This document shows, piece after piece, positions 6,458 through 12,476 of a stretch of 12,476 nucleotides of DNA. The stretch is taken from the NCBI GenBank assembly GCA_015522865.1, contig WALN01000010.1, forward strand, positions 1 to 12,476, given 5' to 3'. Below the pieces are notes generated by a model. That model made no database searches and was not told the origin of the DNA. It was given only the letters and a program-made list of their open reading frames with translations. This DNA comes from Microcaldota archaeon (GTDB taxonomy: Archaea; Micrarchaeota; Micrarchaeia; Norongarragalinales; WALN01). The position numbers were made by a program, and so were the translations under genes. Positions within the stretch are counted from its first letter, which is position 1. Each line of letters opens with the position of its first letter.

Positions 6458-7453
6458 ATGAGCATAGTAGAAAAGAGAAAAGCAGAACATATCGACATAG
6501 TGTTAAAAAAAAGCATAAATTACAGAAAAACTAACGGCTTTGAAAGAATTGAATTTGTGCATAATGCACTGCCAGAAATAAATTTTGATGAAATAAATTT
6601 GAAAACTGAATTTCTAAATAAAAAATTTGATGCTCCGCTACTGATAAGCGCGATGACTGGCGGAACAGAAGAAGCAGAAAAAATAAATAAAGACCTGGCA
6701 AAAGCATGCGAAAAATTCAATATCCCTTTCGAACTTGGGAGCCAGCGAGCTATGATAGAAAATGAAAAATTGAGCAAAACTTATGATGTGAAAAAATTCA
6801 CTCCGGGCGTGTTCTTAGTTGGAAATATTGGCGCAATGCAGTTGGATGGTGTTGGAAAAATTCTAGAAGGGTTAAAAAAAGTAAGAGCAGACGCAGTTGC
6901 AATTCATATCAATCCACTGCAGGAAATCCTACAAAAAGAAGGCGATACAAATTGGAAGGGAGTTCTAGAAAGAATAAAAGAATTCAGAAAAGCATGCAAA
7001 ATTCCAATAATTGTAAAGGAGGTCGGCGCGGGAATAAGTGGGAAAGTTGCAAGAAAACTTGAGGAAGCGGGTGTCGATGTTATTGATGTTGCGGGAGCAG
7101 GCGGCACTTCCTGGGCAGGCATCGAAATCTTAAGAAATAATGAGAAAAATAAATTGTTTTGGAATTGGGGGATTCCTACTTTTGATGCATTAGAAGAGGC
7201 AGTGAGTTCAGTTAAAATTCCTGTGGTGGCATCGGGCGGTATACGAAATGGTATTGAAATTGCAAAAGCAATTAGAATGGGGGCAGCTATGGTGGGAATC
7301 GCAGCGCCGTTTTTGAGAGCACAAAATAAAGGGGGAGAGCGGGAAGTTGAAAAGTTGCTAATGCAATTTATTGAGGAACTTAAAATTACAATGTTTCTGA
7401 CCGGGAGCAAAAATTTGGAAGAGCTGAGGAAGGCGGAAATTAAACGACTATAA
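6458..7453 (+). CDS. fni: Type 2 isopentenyl-diphosphate delta-isomerase
   Basis: This FMN- and NAD(P)H-dependent cytoplasmic enzyme interconverts isopentenyl and dimethylallyl diphosphate for isoprenoid and archaeal ether-lipid synthesis. The 331 residues fit the family (about 330-370). Signature blocks are RKAEHI (7-12), SAMTGG (64-69), GSQRAMI (94-100), HINPLQE with Q155 and E156 (150-156), VKEVGAGIS (186-194), the phosphate/FMN-binding GAGGTSW (213-219), and ASGGIRNG (258-265) followed by the strand ending AAPFLRAQ. The Gln corresponds to the conserved Gln of HxNxxQE needed for isomerisation. It has its own TATA-like box. It converges on the TrmB gene with 16 bases between stops. No other mevalonate-pathway gene lies in the window. 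Confidence 0.97.
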   Translation: MSIVEKRKAEHIDIVLKKSINYRKTNGFERIEFVHNALPEINFDEINLKTEFLNKKFDAPLLISAMTGGTEEAEKINKDLAKACEKFNIPFELGSQRAMIENEKLSKTYDVKKFTPGVFLVGNIGAMQLDGVGKILEGLKKVRADAVAIHINPLQEILQKEGDTNWKGVLERIKEFRKACKIPIIVKEVGAGISGKVARKLEEAGVDVIDVAGAGGTSWAGIEILRNNEKNKLFWNWGIPTFDALEEAVSSVKIPVVASGGIRNGIEIAKAIRMGAAMVGIAAPFLRAQNKGGEREVEKLLMQFIEELKITMFLTGSKNLEELRKAEIKRL

Positions 7454-7469
7454 ATAAGCACTTTAACAA

Positions 7470-8234
7470 CTAATTTTTTATAATTGGCTTGCCCCATATA
7501 GATTTGAAAAATTCTGCATAGGATTGGGCGATATTTTCATTTTTCAGTACATAGACCACAGGAGCTCCCTTAAAATTTAGAAACGCCATTCTGCTCTTGA
7601 AAATGATGGTGTTTGAAGGTATTTCCTGATTTGTTCTTTTGAATTTGAGAAACTTAAATTTTGAATAGGCCTTCTTCATCCAGCTATATGTAAATTTTTC
7701 GTTGGTTATAATTTTGCATGTTACTCTTTTTCTTTCTCTTTTCAAATGAAAGCCCCAAAAAAATGCCTGAATAGACTTCCTTTTCATCTCCTCAGCTGAT
7801 ACCGTAAAAACATAGTATTCTTCTCCCTTTTTCATATAGTCCAATAAAGACAAATAAAAAGTTTTTATGCCTTCTATGTCCTCAAAAACAGCCGCCCCCT
7901 TTTCTTCTTCCCGCGATTTGAGTTTTTGCTTGAGCTGAGGAATCAGTTTTGCCAGTTCTGCCTTTTCTTTTTGCAGCTCTTTTTCTTTCAGCGAAATATA
8001 ACTCAACAATTTTTCCGGCAGAGCAACTTGAAAATAGCTTGTTTTGTTTTTTGTAATATAATTAATTAATCCCTTTTTGGCAAGCCTGTCTAAAATTAGA
8101 TATATCTTAGAACTTGAAATGTTTGCGGATTTCATTATGGGCCCTACGGTTGTCAGGCCCAGATCAAACATTGCCAGATAAACTCTAATTTCTCCTTCAG
8201 TAAGTCCTATTTTCTGGAGTATGCTGCGGTCCAT
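7470..8234 (-). CDS. TrmB-family transcriptional regulator
   Basis: This protein has 254 residues. The N-terminal winged helix-turn-helix (about 1-75) starts LQKIGLTEGEIRVYLAM, followed by VGPIMKSANISSSKIYLIL (recognition region, 30-48) and DRLAKKGLINY, all typical of TrmB regulators. Residues 75-108 are a Lys/Glu-rich coiled coil, probably for dimerisation. The C-terminal part (about 112-254) has the effector-like domain common in short archaeal TrmB relatives, ending near VVYVLKNENIAQSYAEFFKSIW. It lacks the longer sugar-binding C-domain of TrmB proper, so its ligand need not be a sugar. It is transcribed divergently from the ABC operon across 92 bp, the usual place for a local regulator, so it probably controls that operon and itself. 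The ATG at 8234 has a TATA box at leaderless distance. Confidence 0.85.
   Translation of the reverse strand: MDRSILQKIGLTEGEIRVYLAMFDLGLTTVGPIMKSANISSSKIYLILDRLAKKGLINYITKNKTSYFQVALPEKLLSYISLKEKELQKEKAELAKLIPQLKQKLKSREEEKGAAVFEDIEGIKTFYLSLLDYMKKGEEYYVFTVSAEEMKRKSIQAFFWGFHLKRERKRVTCKIITNEKFTYSWMKKAYSKFKFLKFKRTNQEIPSNTIIFKSRMAFLNFKGAPVVYVLKNENIAQSYAEFFKSIWGKPIIKN
7474..7479 (+). terminator. Possible T-tract terminator of fni
   Basis: Six T begin 21 bases past the fni stop, inside the last codons of the opposing TrmB gene (Lys-Asn on that strand). There is no hairpin. It fits archaeal T-tract termination but is weak evidence in AT-rich DNA. Confidence 0.3.
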
Positions 8235-8253
8235 ATTATAAATAGCATTTTTT

Positions 8254-8265
8254 TATTTATAAATA
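8254..8265 (-). promoter_or_regulatory. Perfectly palindromic TATA element of the TrmB gene
   Basis: TATTTATAAATA is a perfect 12-bp palindrome centred 26 bases before the regulator's ATG (8234). A near copy, TATTATAAATA, lies at 8234-8244 over the start codon. The first suits a TATA box. The pair could also be an autoregulatory operator, but simple AT composition may explain it. Confidence 0.5.
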
Positions 8266-8280
8266 TTCATATATCGACGC

Positions 8281-8306
8281 ACATAGGGGGACATAATATC
8301 TAAATA
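8281..8306 (+). promoter_or_regulatory. Promoter region of the ABC operon with ACATA direct repeat
   Basis: ACATA occurs at 8281-8285 and again at 8291-8295, one helical turn apart, around a GGGGG. The A/T-rich ATAATATCTAAATA (8293-8306) ends about 21 bases before the GTG at 8327 and could be the TATA element. The repeat is a candidate regulator-binding site. This is inferred from position only. Confidence 0.3.
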
Positions 8307-8326
8307 GTAGTATCACGGAGAAATAA

Positions 8327-9367
8327 GTGGTGATGAAAGTGAAGGGAAATAAAAAAGGAGTAATATTGATTGCAGTTATTGCCTTAGCGGTTTTAATAAG
8401 CGCAAGTTTTGCGTTTTTTCTGAATCAGGGGCAAACTGATAATCTAAAGAAGGTGGAAGTAAGGCTGAAATGGCAGCCATTGTGGCATGTGGCAGCAGGA
8501 GAAATAGCAGCACAAAAACTTGGCTATTATGAAGAAGAAGGGCTGGGGGTTAAGTTGCTTCCAGGAGGACCGGACTTTCCATCAATCAAATCAGTGGCTT
8601 CTGGTGAAACTCCATTAGGAGTGGCAGGCGGCGACGAAGTGGTGCTTGCAGCATCAGAGGGACTGCCGGTAAAAGCTATTGCAGTAATAATGAAAGCCAA
8701 TCCAATAACATGGTTCTCAAGGGAGCCCATAAACACACCAAAAGATTTTGAAGGAAAAACGGTTGGGATAAAACCAGGTAATAATGTCTATGACATGTAT
8801 GAAATAATTTTAAAGGACTATAATGTAGACAGAACAAAAATAAAGGAAGTGCCTGTAAAGTTCGACCTCAGTCCGTTCCTTGATGGGAGAGTTGACATCT
8901 GGCCCGGGTACTTAGTAAATGAACCACTAGTTGTAAAAAGCAAGGGAGTAGATGTAGTGGAAATGAGAGCAAAAGATTTGGGCTACAACACCTACTTTGG
9001 AAATGTAATAATAGTAAACACAAAGTTCCTCAAAGAACATCCAGATATCGTCAAAAAATATCTAAGGGCGACAATTAAGGGATGGGAATATGCTTTAAAT
9101 CATAATGAGGAAACTGCTCGGTGGGTGGTTAACCGCTCAAGAAATGCCTTCTCCCTGAAAAGTCAGATAGCAGATGCAAAGGCAGACTCGGAGCTTTTAA
9201 CTGATTTTGGAAAGAGCCCAAACATAGGAGCAATGAATAAAGGAAAATGGAACATGTTGCTAAAAATTCTTAAAAGAGAAGGCAAGGTGCAAACAGTAAA
9301 ATTAAGCCAAATATACACTTGCGATATTCTGCGGGAGGTTTATAAAAATGCGTCAGTATGTGATTGA
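8327..9367 (+). CDS. ABC transporter substrate-binding protein, NMT1/ThiY/SsuA-like
   Basis: This protein has 346 residues. After a basic N-terminus (KVKGNKK), residues 11-31 are hydrophobic: a signal or membrane anchor without a lipobox Cys, so the protein probably sits on the outer face tethered by this helix. The rest is a periplasmic-binding fold of the NMT1/THI5-like class: VEVRLKWQPLWHVAAG (43-58), LGYYEEEGLGVKLLPGG (65-81), SVASGETPLGVAGGDEV (89-105), TPKDFEGKTVGIKPG (137-151), DGRVDIWPGYLVNEP (186-200) and LKEHPDIVKKYLRATIKGW (235-253). These match importers of thiamine pyrimidine precursors and riboflavin, and more distantly nitrate, taurine or sulfonate. The WPGYLVNEP block favours the vitamin-type group, but the ligand is unproven. 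Start choice is open: GTG 8327 has GGAG (8317-8320) six bases upstream, while ATG 8333 would lose two residues. It is the first gene of a four-gene operon. Confidence 0.9.
   Translation: MVMKVKGNKKGVILIAVIALAVLISASFAFFLNQGQTDNLKKVEVRLKWQPLWHVAAGEIAAQKLGYYEEEGLGVKLLPGGPDFPSIKSVASGETPLGVAGGDEVVLAASEGLPVKAIAVIMKANPITWFSREPINTPKDFEGKTVGIKPGNNVYDMYEIILKDYNVDRTKIKEVPVKFDLSPFLDGRVDIWPGYLVNEPLVVKSKGVDVVEMRAKDLGYNTYFGNVIIVNTKFLKEHPDIVKKYLRATIKGWEYALNHNEETARWVVNRSRNAFSLKSQIADAKADSELLTDFGKSPNIGAMNKGKWNMLLKILKREGKVQTVKLSQIYTCDILREVYKNASVCD
9333..9339 (+). promoter_or_regulatory. Strong ribosome binding site of the ABC ATPase
   Basis: GGGAGGT lies eight bases before the ATG at 9348, inside the end of the binding-protein gene. 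It is the strongest Shine-Dalgarno match I noticed in the window and supports internal re-initiation in the operon. Confidence 0.7.
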
Positions 9368-10109
9368 AGCAGAAAATTTAGAGAAAAAATTTGATAAATT
9401 CCTTGTTTTTTCCTCTATTTCTTTCAAGCTGAAAAAAGGAGAAATATTGGGATTTTTAGGACCAAGTGGTTGTGGAAAAACAACTCTGCTTAATATCATC
9501 GCACAATTGATTGAATCAGATGGAGGAGAAATCAAAGTTAATGGAGATATTGGCTATTTGTTCCAAAATCATCCTGTGCTTCCATGGAAAAACACTTTTG
9601 AAAATATTGCTTTTTTACCAAAACTAAAGAACAACCAAGAGGATGAACAAAAAATACTTCAACTTTTGAAAATGATGAAATTAGAGCAATTTAGCCAATA
9701 TCCAGTTCAAAAAATTTCGGGCGGTATGCAACAAAGAGTTTCTTTTGCGTCTGTTCTGGCGCCCATCCTTTCCAAGAAAAATTCTATTTTGTTGTTGGAT
9801 GAGCCATTGAACGGTGTGGACACAATCACACGAGAGAGGATTTATTGGGAATTCAGAAATATTTTAAAGGAAGAGGGGATATCCGCGATTTTAGTTACAC
9901 ACATTCCTGAAGATGCAATTTTTATGTGCGATAAACTTCTGCTTTTTCGGCCTTCGCCGTCAAAAATTATAGAAAGAATAAAAATAGGGTGGGGCAATAA
10001 AAGAAGCCCAGAAATACGCATCTCCCCCCCTTTCAATATGCTCGCAAATAAAGTAAGAAAAAAAATGTACGATATAATGGGGGTGGAGAAAATTGAGAAT
10101 GCAGCTTAG
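9348..10109 (+). CDS. ABC transporter ATP-binding protein
   Basis: This protein has 253 residues and powers the importer at the inner face of the membrane. All nucleotide-binding motifs are intact: Walker A GPSGCGKT (38-45), Q-loop Q73 in LFQNHPVLPW, signature SGGMQQR (124-130), Walker B ILLLDEP (147-153) with catalytic E152, D-loop GVD (156-158), and H-loop H185 in VTHIPEDA. PVLPW after the Q-loop and SGGMQQR are typical of the nitrate/sulfonate/taurine/thiamine-precursor ATPases, agreeing with the binding protein. The 20-bp overlap with the upstream gene and 17-bp overlap with the permease show a tightly packed operon. Residues about 215-253 extend past the core without a known motif. Confidence 0.95.
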   Translation: MRQYVIEAENLEKKFDKFLVFSSISFKLKKGEILGFLGPSGCGKTTLLNIIAQLIESDGGEIKVNGDIGYLFQNHPVLPWKNTFENIAFLPKLKNNQEDEQKILQLLKMMKLEQFSQYPVQKISGGMQQRVSFASVLAPILSKKNSILLLDEPLNGVDTITRERIYWEFRNILKEEGISAILVTHIPEDAIFMCDKLLLFRPSPSKIIERIKIGWGNKRSPEIRISPPFNMLANKVRKKMYDIMGVEKIENAA

Positions 10110-10842
10110 AGTGCTGGGCATAAGCGTTGTATTGTTATTGATGTGGGAGTTGCTGATAATAATTTTTCAGATATCTAAATTTATTCTTCCTTCTCCTGTT
10201 GATATAGCCATCACTTTTCTTCCAACAACCACAAATTTAATTTTTGATATACTCGTCACGCTGTATGAATGTGTAATGGCTATAATTCTATCGATAGTTA
10301 TGGGGGCGCTTATTGCAACGGTATTTGTGATAAAGCCAGAATTAGATCTAACTTTAACTCCTTTTCTGGTGGCTATGAAGTCGGTTCCAGCTATAGCCTT
10401 AGCTCCAATCATAATTCTTTGGTTCGGTTCTGGTGTATCTTCAAAAATAATTATAGGCTTCCTTATTGCGGTATTTCCCGTAGTAATTGTGCTAAGAGAT
10501 GGGATGAAAAGAACGCCGAGAGCACTAATTAACATAATGAAAGTGTACAAAATCTCGAAATTCAAAACTTTGGTAAATGTTGTCTTCCCAAATTCTCTAC
10601 CATATTTTTTCTCTGCATTAAAAGTAGCTTTCCCCTTGTCGCTTGTTGGGGTTATTGTCGGGGAGTTTATGGGCGCTAAGTACGGTCTTGGATATGCTAT
10701 TGTAATGTTTATGTATTATTTAAGGACTCCGCAAACATTTGTCGCTTTAGCATGGATATCTACTATTGGAATTGTAGGTTACAAAATAATCGAATTTTTG
10801 GAACATAAAATATGTTGGTGGGAGCATATAAAAAGCGGGTAA
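10093..10842 (+). CDS. ABC transporter permease (BPD_transp_1 type)
   Basis: This protein has 249 residues and is the membrane channel of the importer. Hydrophobic segments lie at about 7-28, 58-80, 99-114, 117-134, 177-198 and 214-235, giving six membrane passes. LPSPVDI (32-38) after segment 1 and LAPIIILWFGSGVSSK (103-118) are typical of the SsuC/TauC/ThiX family. The EAA-type coupling loop lies at about 148-170 (KVYKIS...VVFPNSLP), followed by VGVIVGEFMGAKYGLGY (185-201). Start choice: TTG 10093 lies five bases after GGTGGA (10082-10087), while ATG 10099 would shorten the protein by two residues and leave an 11-base gap. Either overlaps the ATPase gene. Confidence 0.93.
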   Translation: MRMQLRVLGISVVLLLMWELLIIIFQISKFILPSPVDIAITFLPTTTNLIFDILVTLYECVMAIILSIVMGALIATVFVIKPELDLTLTPFLVAMKSVPAIALAPIIILWFGSGVSSKIIIGFLIAVFPVVIVLRDGMKRTPRALINIMKVYKISKFKTLVNVVFPNSLPYFFSALKVAFPLSLVGVIVGEFMGAKYGLGYAIVMFMYYLRTPQTFVALAWISTIGIVGYKIIEFLEHKICWWEHIKSG

Positions 10843-10847
10843 TTAAA

Positions 10848-11579
10848 ATGTTTGTGAAAAATCAGTATAACAGAATAGCTGAAAAATATAAAGAGAGCAG
10901 TGAAAAGAGCATCTTCAGACAATATATACAAGTTCCTACTTTTGTCAAGCTCCTTGGCGATGTAAAAGACAAACAAGTTTTAGATCTGGCATGTGGCTAT
11001 GGCTATTTTACCCGCCTAATTAAAAAAAATGGAGCTGAAAAAGTAATTGGTGCAGATTCCTCAAGTGAAATGATAAATTTAGCAAAAAGTAATGGGAAAA
11101 AAGGGATAAACTATTTTGTTTATGATGTTTTAAATCTACCAGAACTTGGCAAATTCGACATAGTTTCTGCAGTATTCCTACTTCATTATTCAAAAACTAA
11201 AGCGGAGCTGGCAAAAATGTGTAAAAATATTTATAAAAATTTGAAAAAAGGCGGAAAATTTGTTGCACTGAACAACAACCCGAAATCTCCATTGAATTTA
11301 AATAGAAATTATGGAGGAGTGGTAAGCGCAGAAAAAACGCTGGAGGAAGGAGACCCCTTAGCAGTAAGTTTCTTTAGAAAGGATGAGCGGTTTTTCTCTT
11401 TTACGGAGTATTTCTGGAAAAAAGAAACCTATGAAAAAGCCTTCAAAAAAGCGGGCTTTAAAGAGGTTGGATGGAGAAAACCGATTGTTTCAAAAGAAGG
11501 AATAAAAAGATTCGGAAAAAATTTTTGGGCGGGTTTTTTAAGAAGCCCACAGATAACCGGGATTGTTTGTATAAAGTAG
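10848..11579 (+). CDS. Class I SAM-dependent methyltransferase in the ABC operon
   Basis: This cytoplasmic protein has 243 residues. NQYNRIAEKYKES (5-17) is the usual lead-in of UbiE/ToxA-like small-molecule methyltransferases. Motif I is VLDLACGYG (44-52), the SAM ribose-binding acid is D70 in IGADSSSEMI, D93 lies in VYDVLNLPE, motif IV is FDIVSAVFLLHYS (103-115), and LKKGGKFVALN (132-142) is the strand-5 block. Residues 143-190 hold an acceptor-side insert rich in aromatic residues (FFRKDERFFSF), and AFKKAGFKEV (198-207) is the C-terminal block. The ATG at 10848, five bases past the permease stop with GGGT upstream, is preferred to the ATG at 10812, which would add 12 residues and overlap the permease. 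The acceptor is unknown. Placement suggests it acts on the imported compound or something made from it (inference). Confidence 0.85.
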   Translation: MFVKNQYNRIAEKYKESSEKSIFRQYIQVPTFVKLLGDVKDKQVLDLACGYGYFTRLIKKNGAEKVIGADSSSEMINLAKSNGKKGINYFVYDVLNLPELGKFDIVSAVFLLHYSKTKAELAKMCKNIYKNLKKGGKFVALNNNPKSPLNLNRNYGGVVSAEKTLEEGDPLAVSFFRKDERFFSFTEYFWKKETYEKAFKKAGFKEVGWRKPIVSKEGIKRFGKNFWAGFLRSPQITGIVCIK

Positions 11580-11594
11580 TTCCGCCGGACAAAC

Positions 11595-11604
11595 AAAATA
11601 AAAA
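11595..11604 (+). promoter_or_regulatory. TATA-like box of the PfkB-family kinase gene
   Basis: AAAATAAAAA is centred about 26 bases before the ATG at 11626, and no ribosome binding site intervenes. This suggests the kinase has its own leaderless transcript instead of belonging to the ABC operon. Confidence 0.4.
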
Positions 11605-11625
11605 GCACTAAATATTAAACAAAAT

Positions 11626-12476
11626 ATGAGAGTGTTAATTGTTGGCGGCGCTACATGGGATTATTTCGTTCCTTTTAAAAAAGTGCAGAGAGAAGTAAAA
11701 AGCCTGCTCTCGGAAATTATGAAAAAAAGAAATGGATTGCAAAAGGGAGTTGAACTAAAGAAATTTGATGAATATGTAAACAGCAAGGAAGACGTTGAAA
11801 TTTACTTTAACAAACTGCCTGAGAAAATAAGAGCATTAAAAAAGAAGGCAACTGAGAAAAGGATTGGGGGATGCGGAGCAATAAAGGCGCTTGTATTCGC
11901 AAAAAAATACAAAACAACATTATTAAGCTGGAGGGGAAGAGATGCTGAGGGAAAAGAGCTGGAAAAAGAACTGAGAGAAAAAGGGGTTGAAACAGAATTT
12001 ACTATATCTGGAAAAACACCGCTTACGATAAACATCACCGGCCTCAAACACAGGTTCTCAATTTCAGAATGGAAAAATAAATTAGATTTGAAAAAAATAG
12101 ATAAGATTGGTTTTGACTTGTTGCTGCTTACCTCCGCGCATAACAGCGAAAAACCGATAGGATACACAAAAATAGCTAAAAAAATAAAAAATAGCTATAT
12201 ATTCACTGGCTCTTTTTATGGAAGAAGCGAAAAATGGCTAAGAGAGAAATATGAAAAAGATTACTCTCGGGGGACATTGATAATGAACAGTGAAGAGGCT
12301 CTCAGAATTGCCGGTATGTTTGGAAAAGTTAAAAATATAAAAGAGGCCGCGGAAACAATTCCAGATAAAAATTTAGTGATACATGGAAAAAATAAAATTA
12401 TAGTAAAGAAAAATGAGGTAAGGGAGTATAACACACTCAGGGCTAAAAATGTGAAGAGGCTGACTGGAGCTGGCGA
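11626..12476 (+). CDS. PfkB-family sugar/nucleoside kinase, divergent (partial)
   Basis: The frame is open for 283 codons plus two bases to the window edge. MRVLIVGGATWDYFV is the first strand and GG..D of PfkB kinases, which phosphorylate sugars or nucleosides with ATP (sometimes ADP). IGGCGAIKALVFAKKY (80-95) followed by DAEGKELEKELREKGVET (106-123) is the usual GG...A..LA...G...L...GV region. The window stops at LTGAG plus GA, the start of the second PfkB signature TGAGD, whose Asp is the catalytic base (the last base is not seen). Oddities: about 69 residues separate D12 from the second GG, 30 or more beyond usual, and the normal Asn of GGxxxN is I86. The C-terminal part lies outside the window. 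Substrate is unknown. The protein is clearly coding: Lys/Glu-rich like its neighbours, with no internal stop. Confidence 0.82.
   Translation, partial: MRVLIVGGATWDYFVPFKKVQREVKSLLSEIMKKRNGLQKGVELKKFDEYVNSKEDVEIYFNKLPEKIRALKKKATEKRIGGCGAIKALVFAKKYKTTLLSWRGRDAEGKELEKELREKGVETEFTISGKTPLTINITGLKHRFSISEWKNKLDLKKIDKIGFDLLLLTSAHNSEKPIGYTKIAKKIKNSYIFTGSFYGRSEKWLREKYEKDYSRGTLIMNSEEALRIAGMFGKVKNIKEAAETIPDKNLVIHGKNKIIVKKNEVREYNTLRAKNVKRLTGAG

Noticed and set aside
8266..8326. Possible TPP or FMN riboswitch before the binding-protein gene
   Set aside because: The space is about 60 bases, too short for these aptamers, and no conserved aptamer core was seen.
10812..10847. Longer start for the operon methyltransferase
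   Set aside because: The extra 12 residues overlap the permease end, and family members usually start just before the NQYNRIAEKY-like segment, as at 10848.
11527..11552. GGGC ... GCCC inverted repeat with a T-run, resembling a terminator
   Set aside because: It lies inside the methyltransferase coding region, about 30 bases before the stop; the stem is only four base pairs and the T-run sits in the loop, not after the stem.
11802..12167. 121-codon open frame on the - strand near the right edge
   Set aside because: The + strand frame from 11626 to the window end is open and carries PfkB kinase motifs, so the - strand frame is a shadow.

Overview
The window comes from an AT-rich archaeon. Several genes have an A/T-rich TATA-like box centred about 26-27 bases before the start codon, which is the layout of leaderless archaeal transcripts. 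The gene set is also archaeal: a TrmB-type regulator, an FMN-type (type 2) isopentenyl-diphosphate isomerase, and a membrane-anchored relative of archaeal Holliday junction resolvase. Proteins rich in Lys, Glu and Ile, short intergenic gaps and scattered single-gene metabolic functions would suit a small-genome (DPANN-like) lineage, but that placement is inference only. No tRNA, rRNA, CRISPR array, insertion sequence or phage gene was seen, and no gene-free stretch exceeds about 100 bases.

Left part (1-3552, all + strand): the last 18 codons of an unidentified gene, then phosphate acetyltransferase (pta). Next comes a tightly coupled pair, an HD-superfamily phosphohydrolase whose stop overlaps (ATGA) the start of a large class I SAM methyltransferase. 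Middle (3554-7453): an M20 zinc peptidase on the - strand ends 1 bp from the methyltransferase stop. It diverges, across 41 bp, from a membrane-anchored nuclease-like protein. An MFS transporter and type 2 IPP isomerase (fni) follow, each with its own TATA box.

Right part (7470-11579): a TrmB-family regulator on the - strand diverges from a four-gene operon. The operon holds an NMT1/ThiY-like substrate-binding protein, an ABC ATPase, an ABC permease and a SAM methyltransferase, with overlaps of 20 and 17 bp and a 5-bp gap. This is the most interesting unit: a probable regulator-importer-modifying enzyme cassette for a small cofactor or vitamin precursor, or a sulfonate-like compound, of unproven identity. 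The window ends inside a divergent PfkB-family sugar or nucleoside kinase, cut at its TGAGD motif.

In metabolic terms, pta links acetyl-CoA and acetyl phosphate, and fni supplies DMAPP and IPP for archaeal lipids. The M20 peptidase, MFS and ABC importer suggest scavenging of external nutrients.
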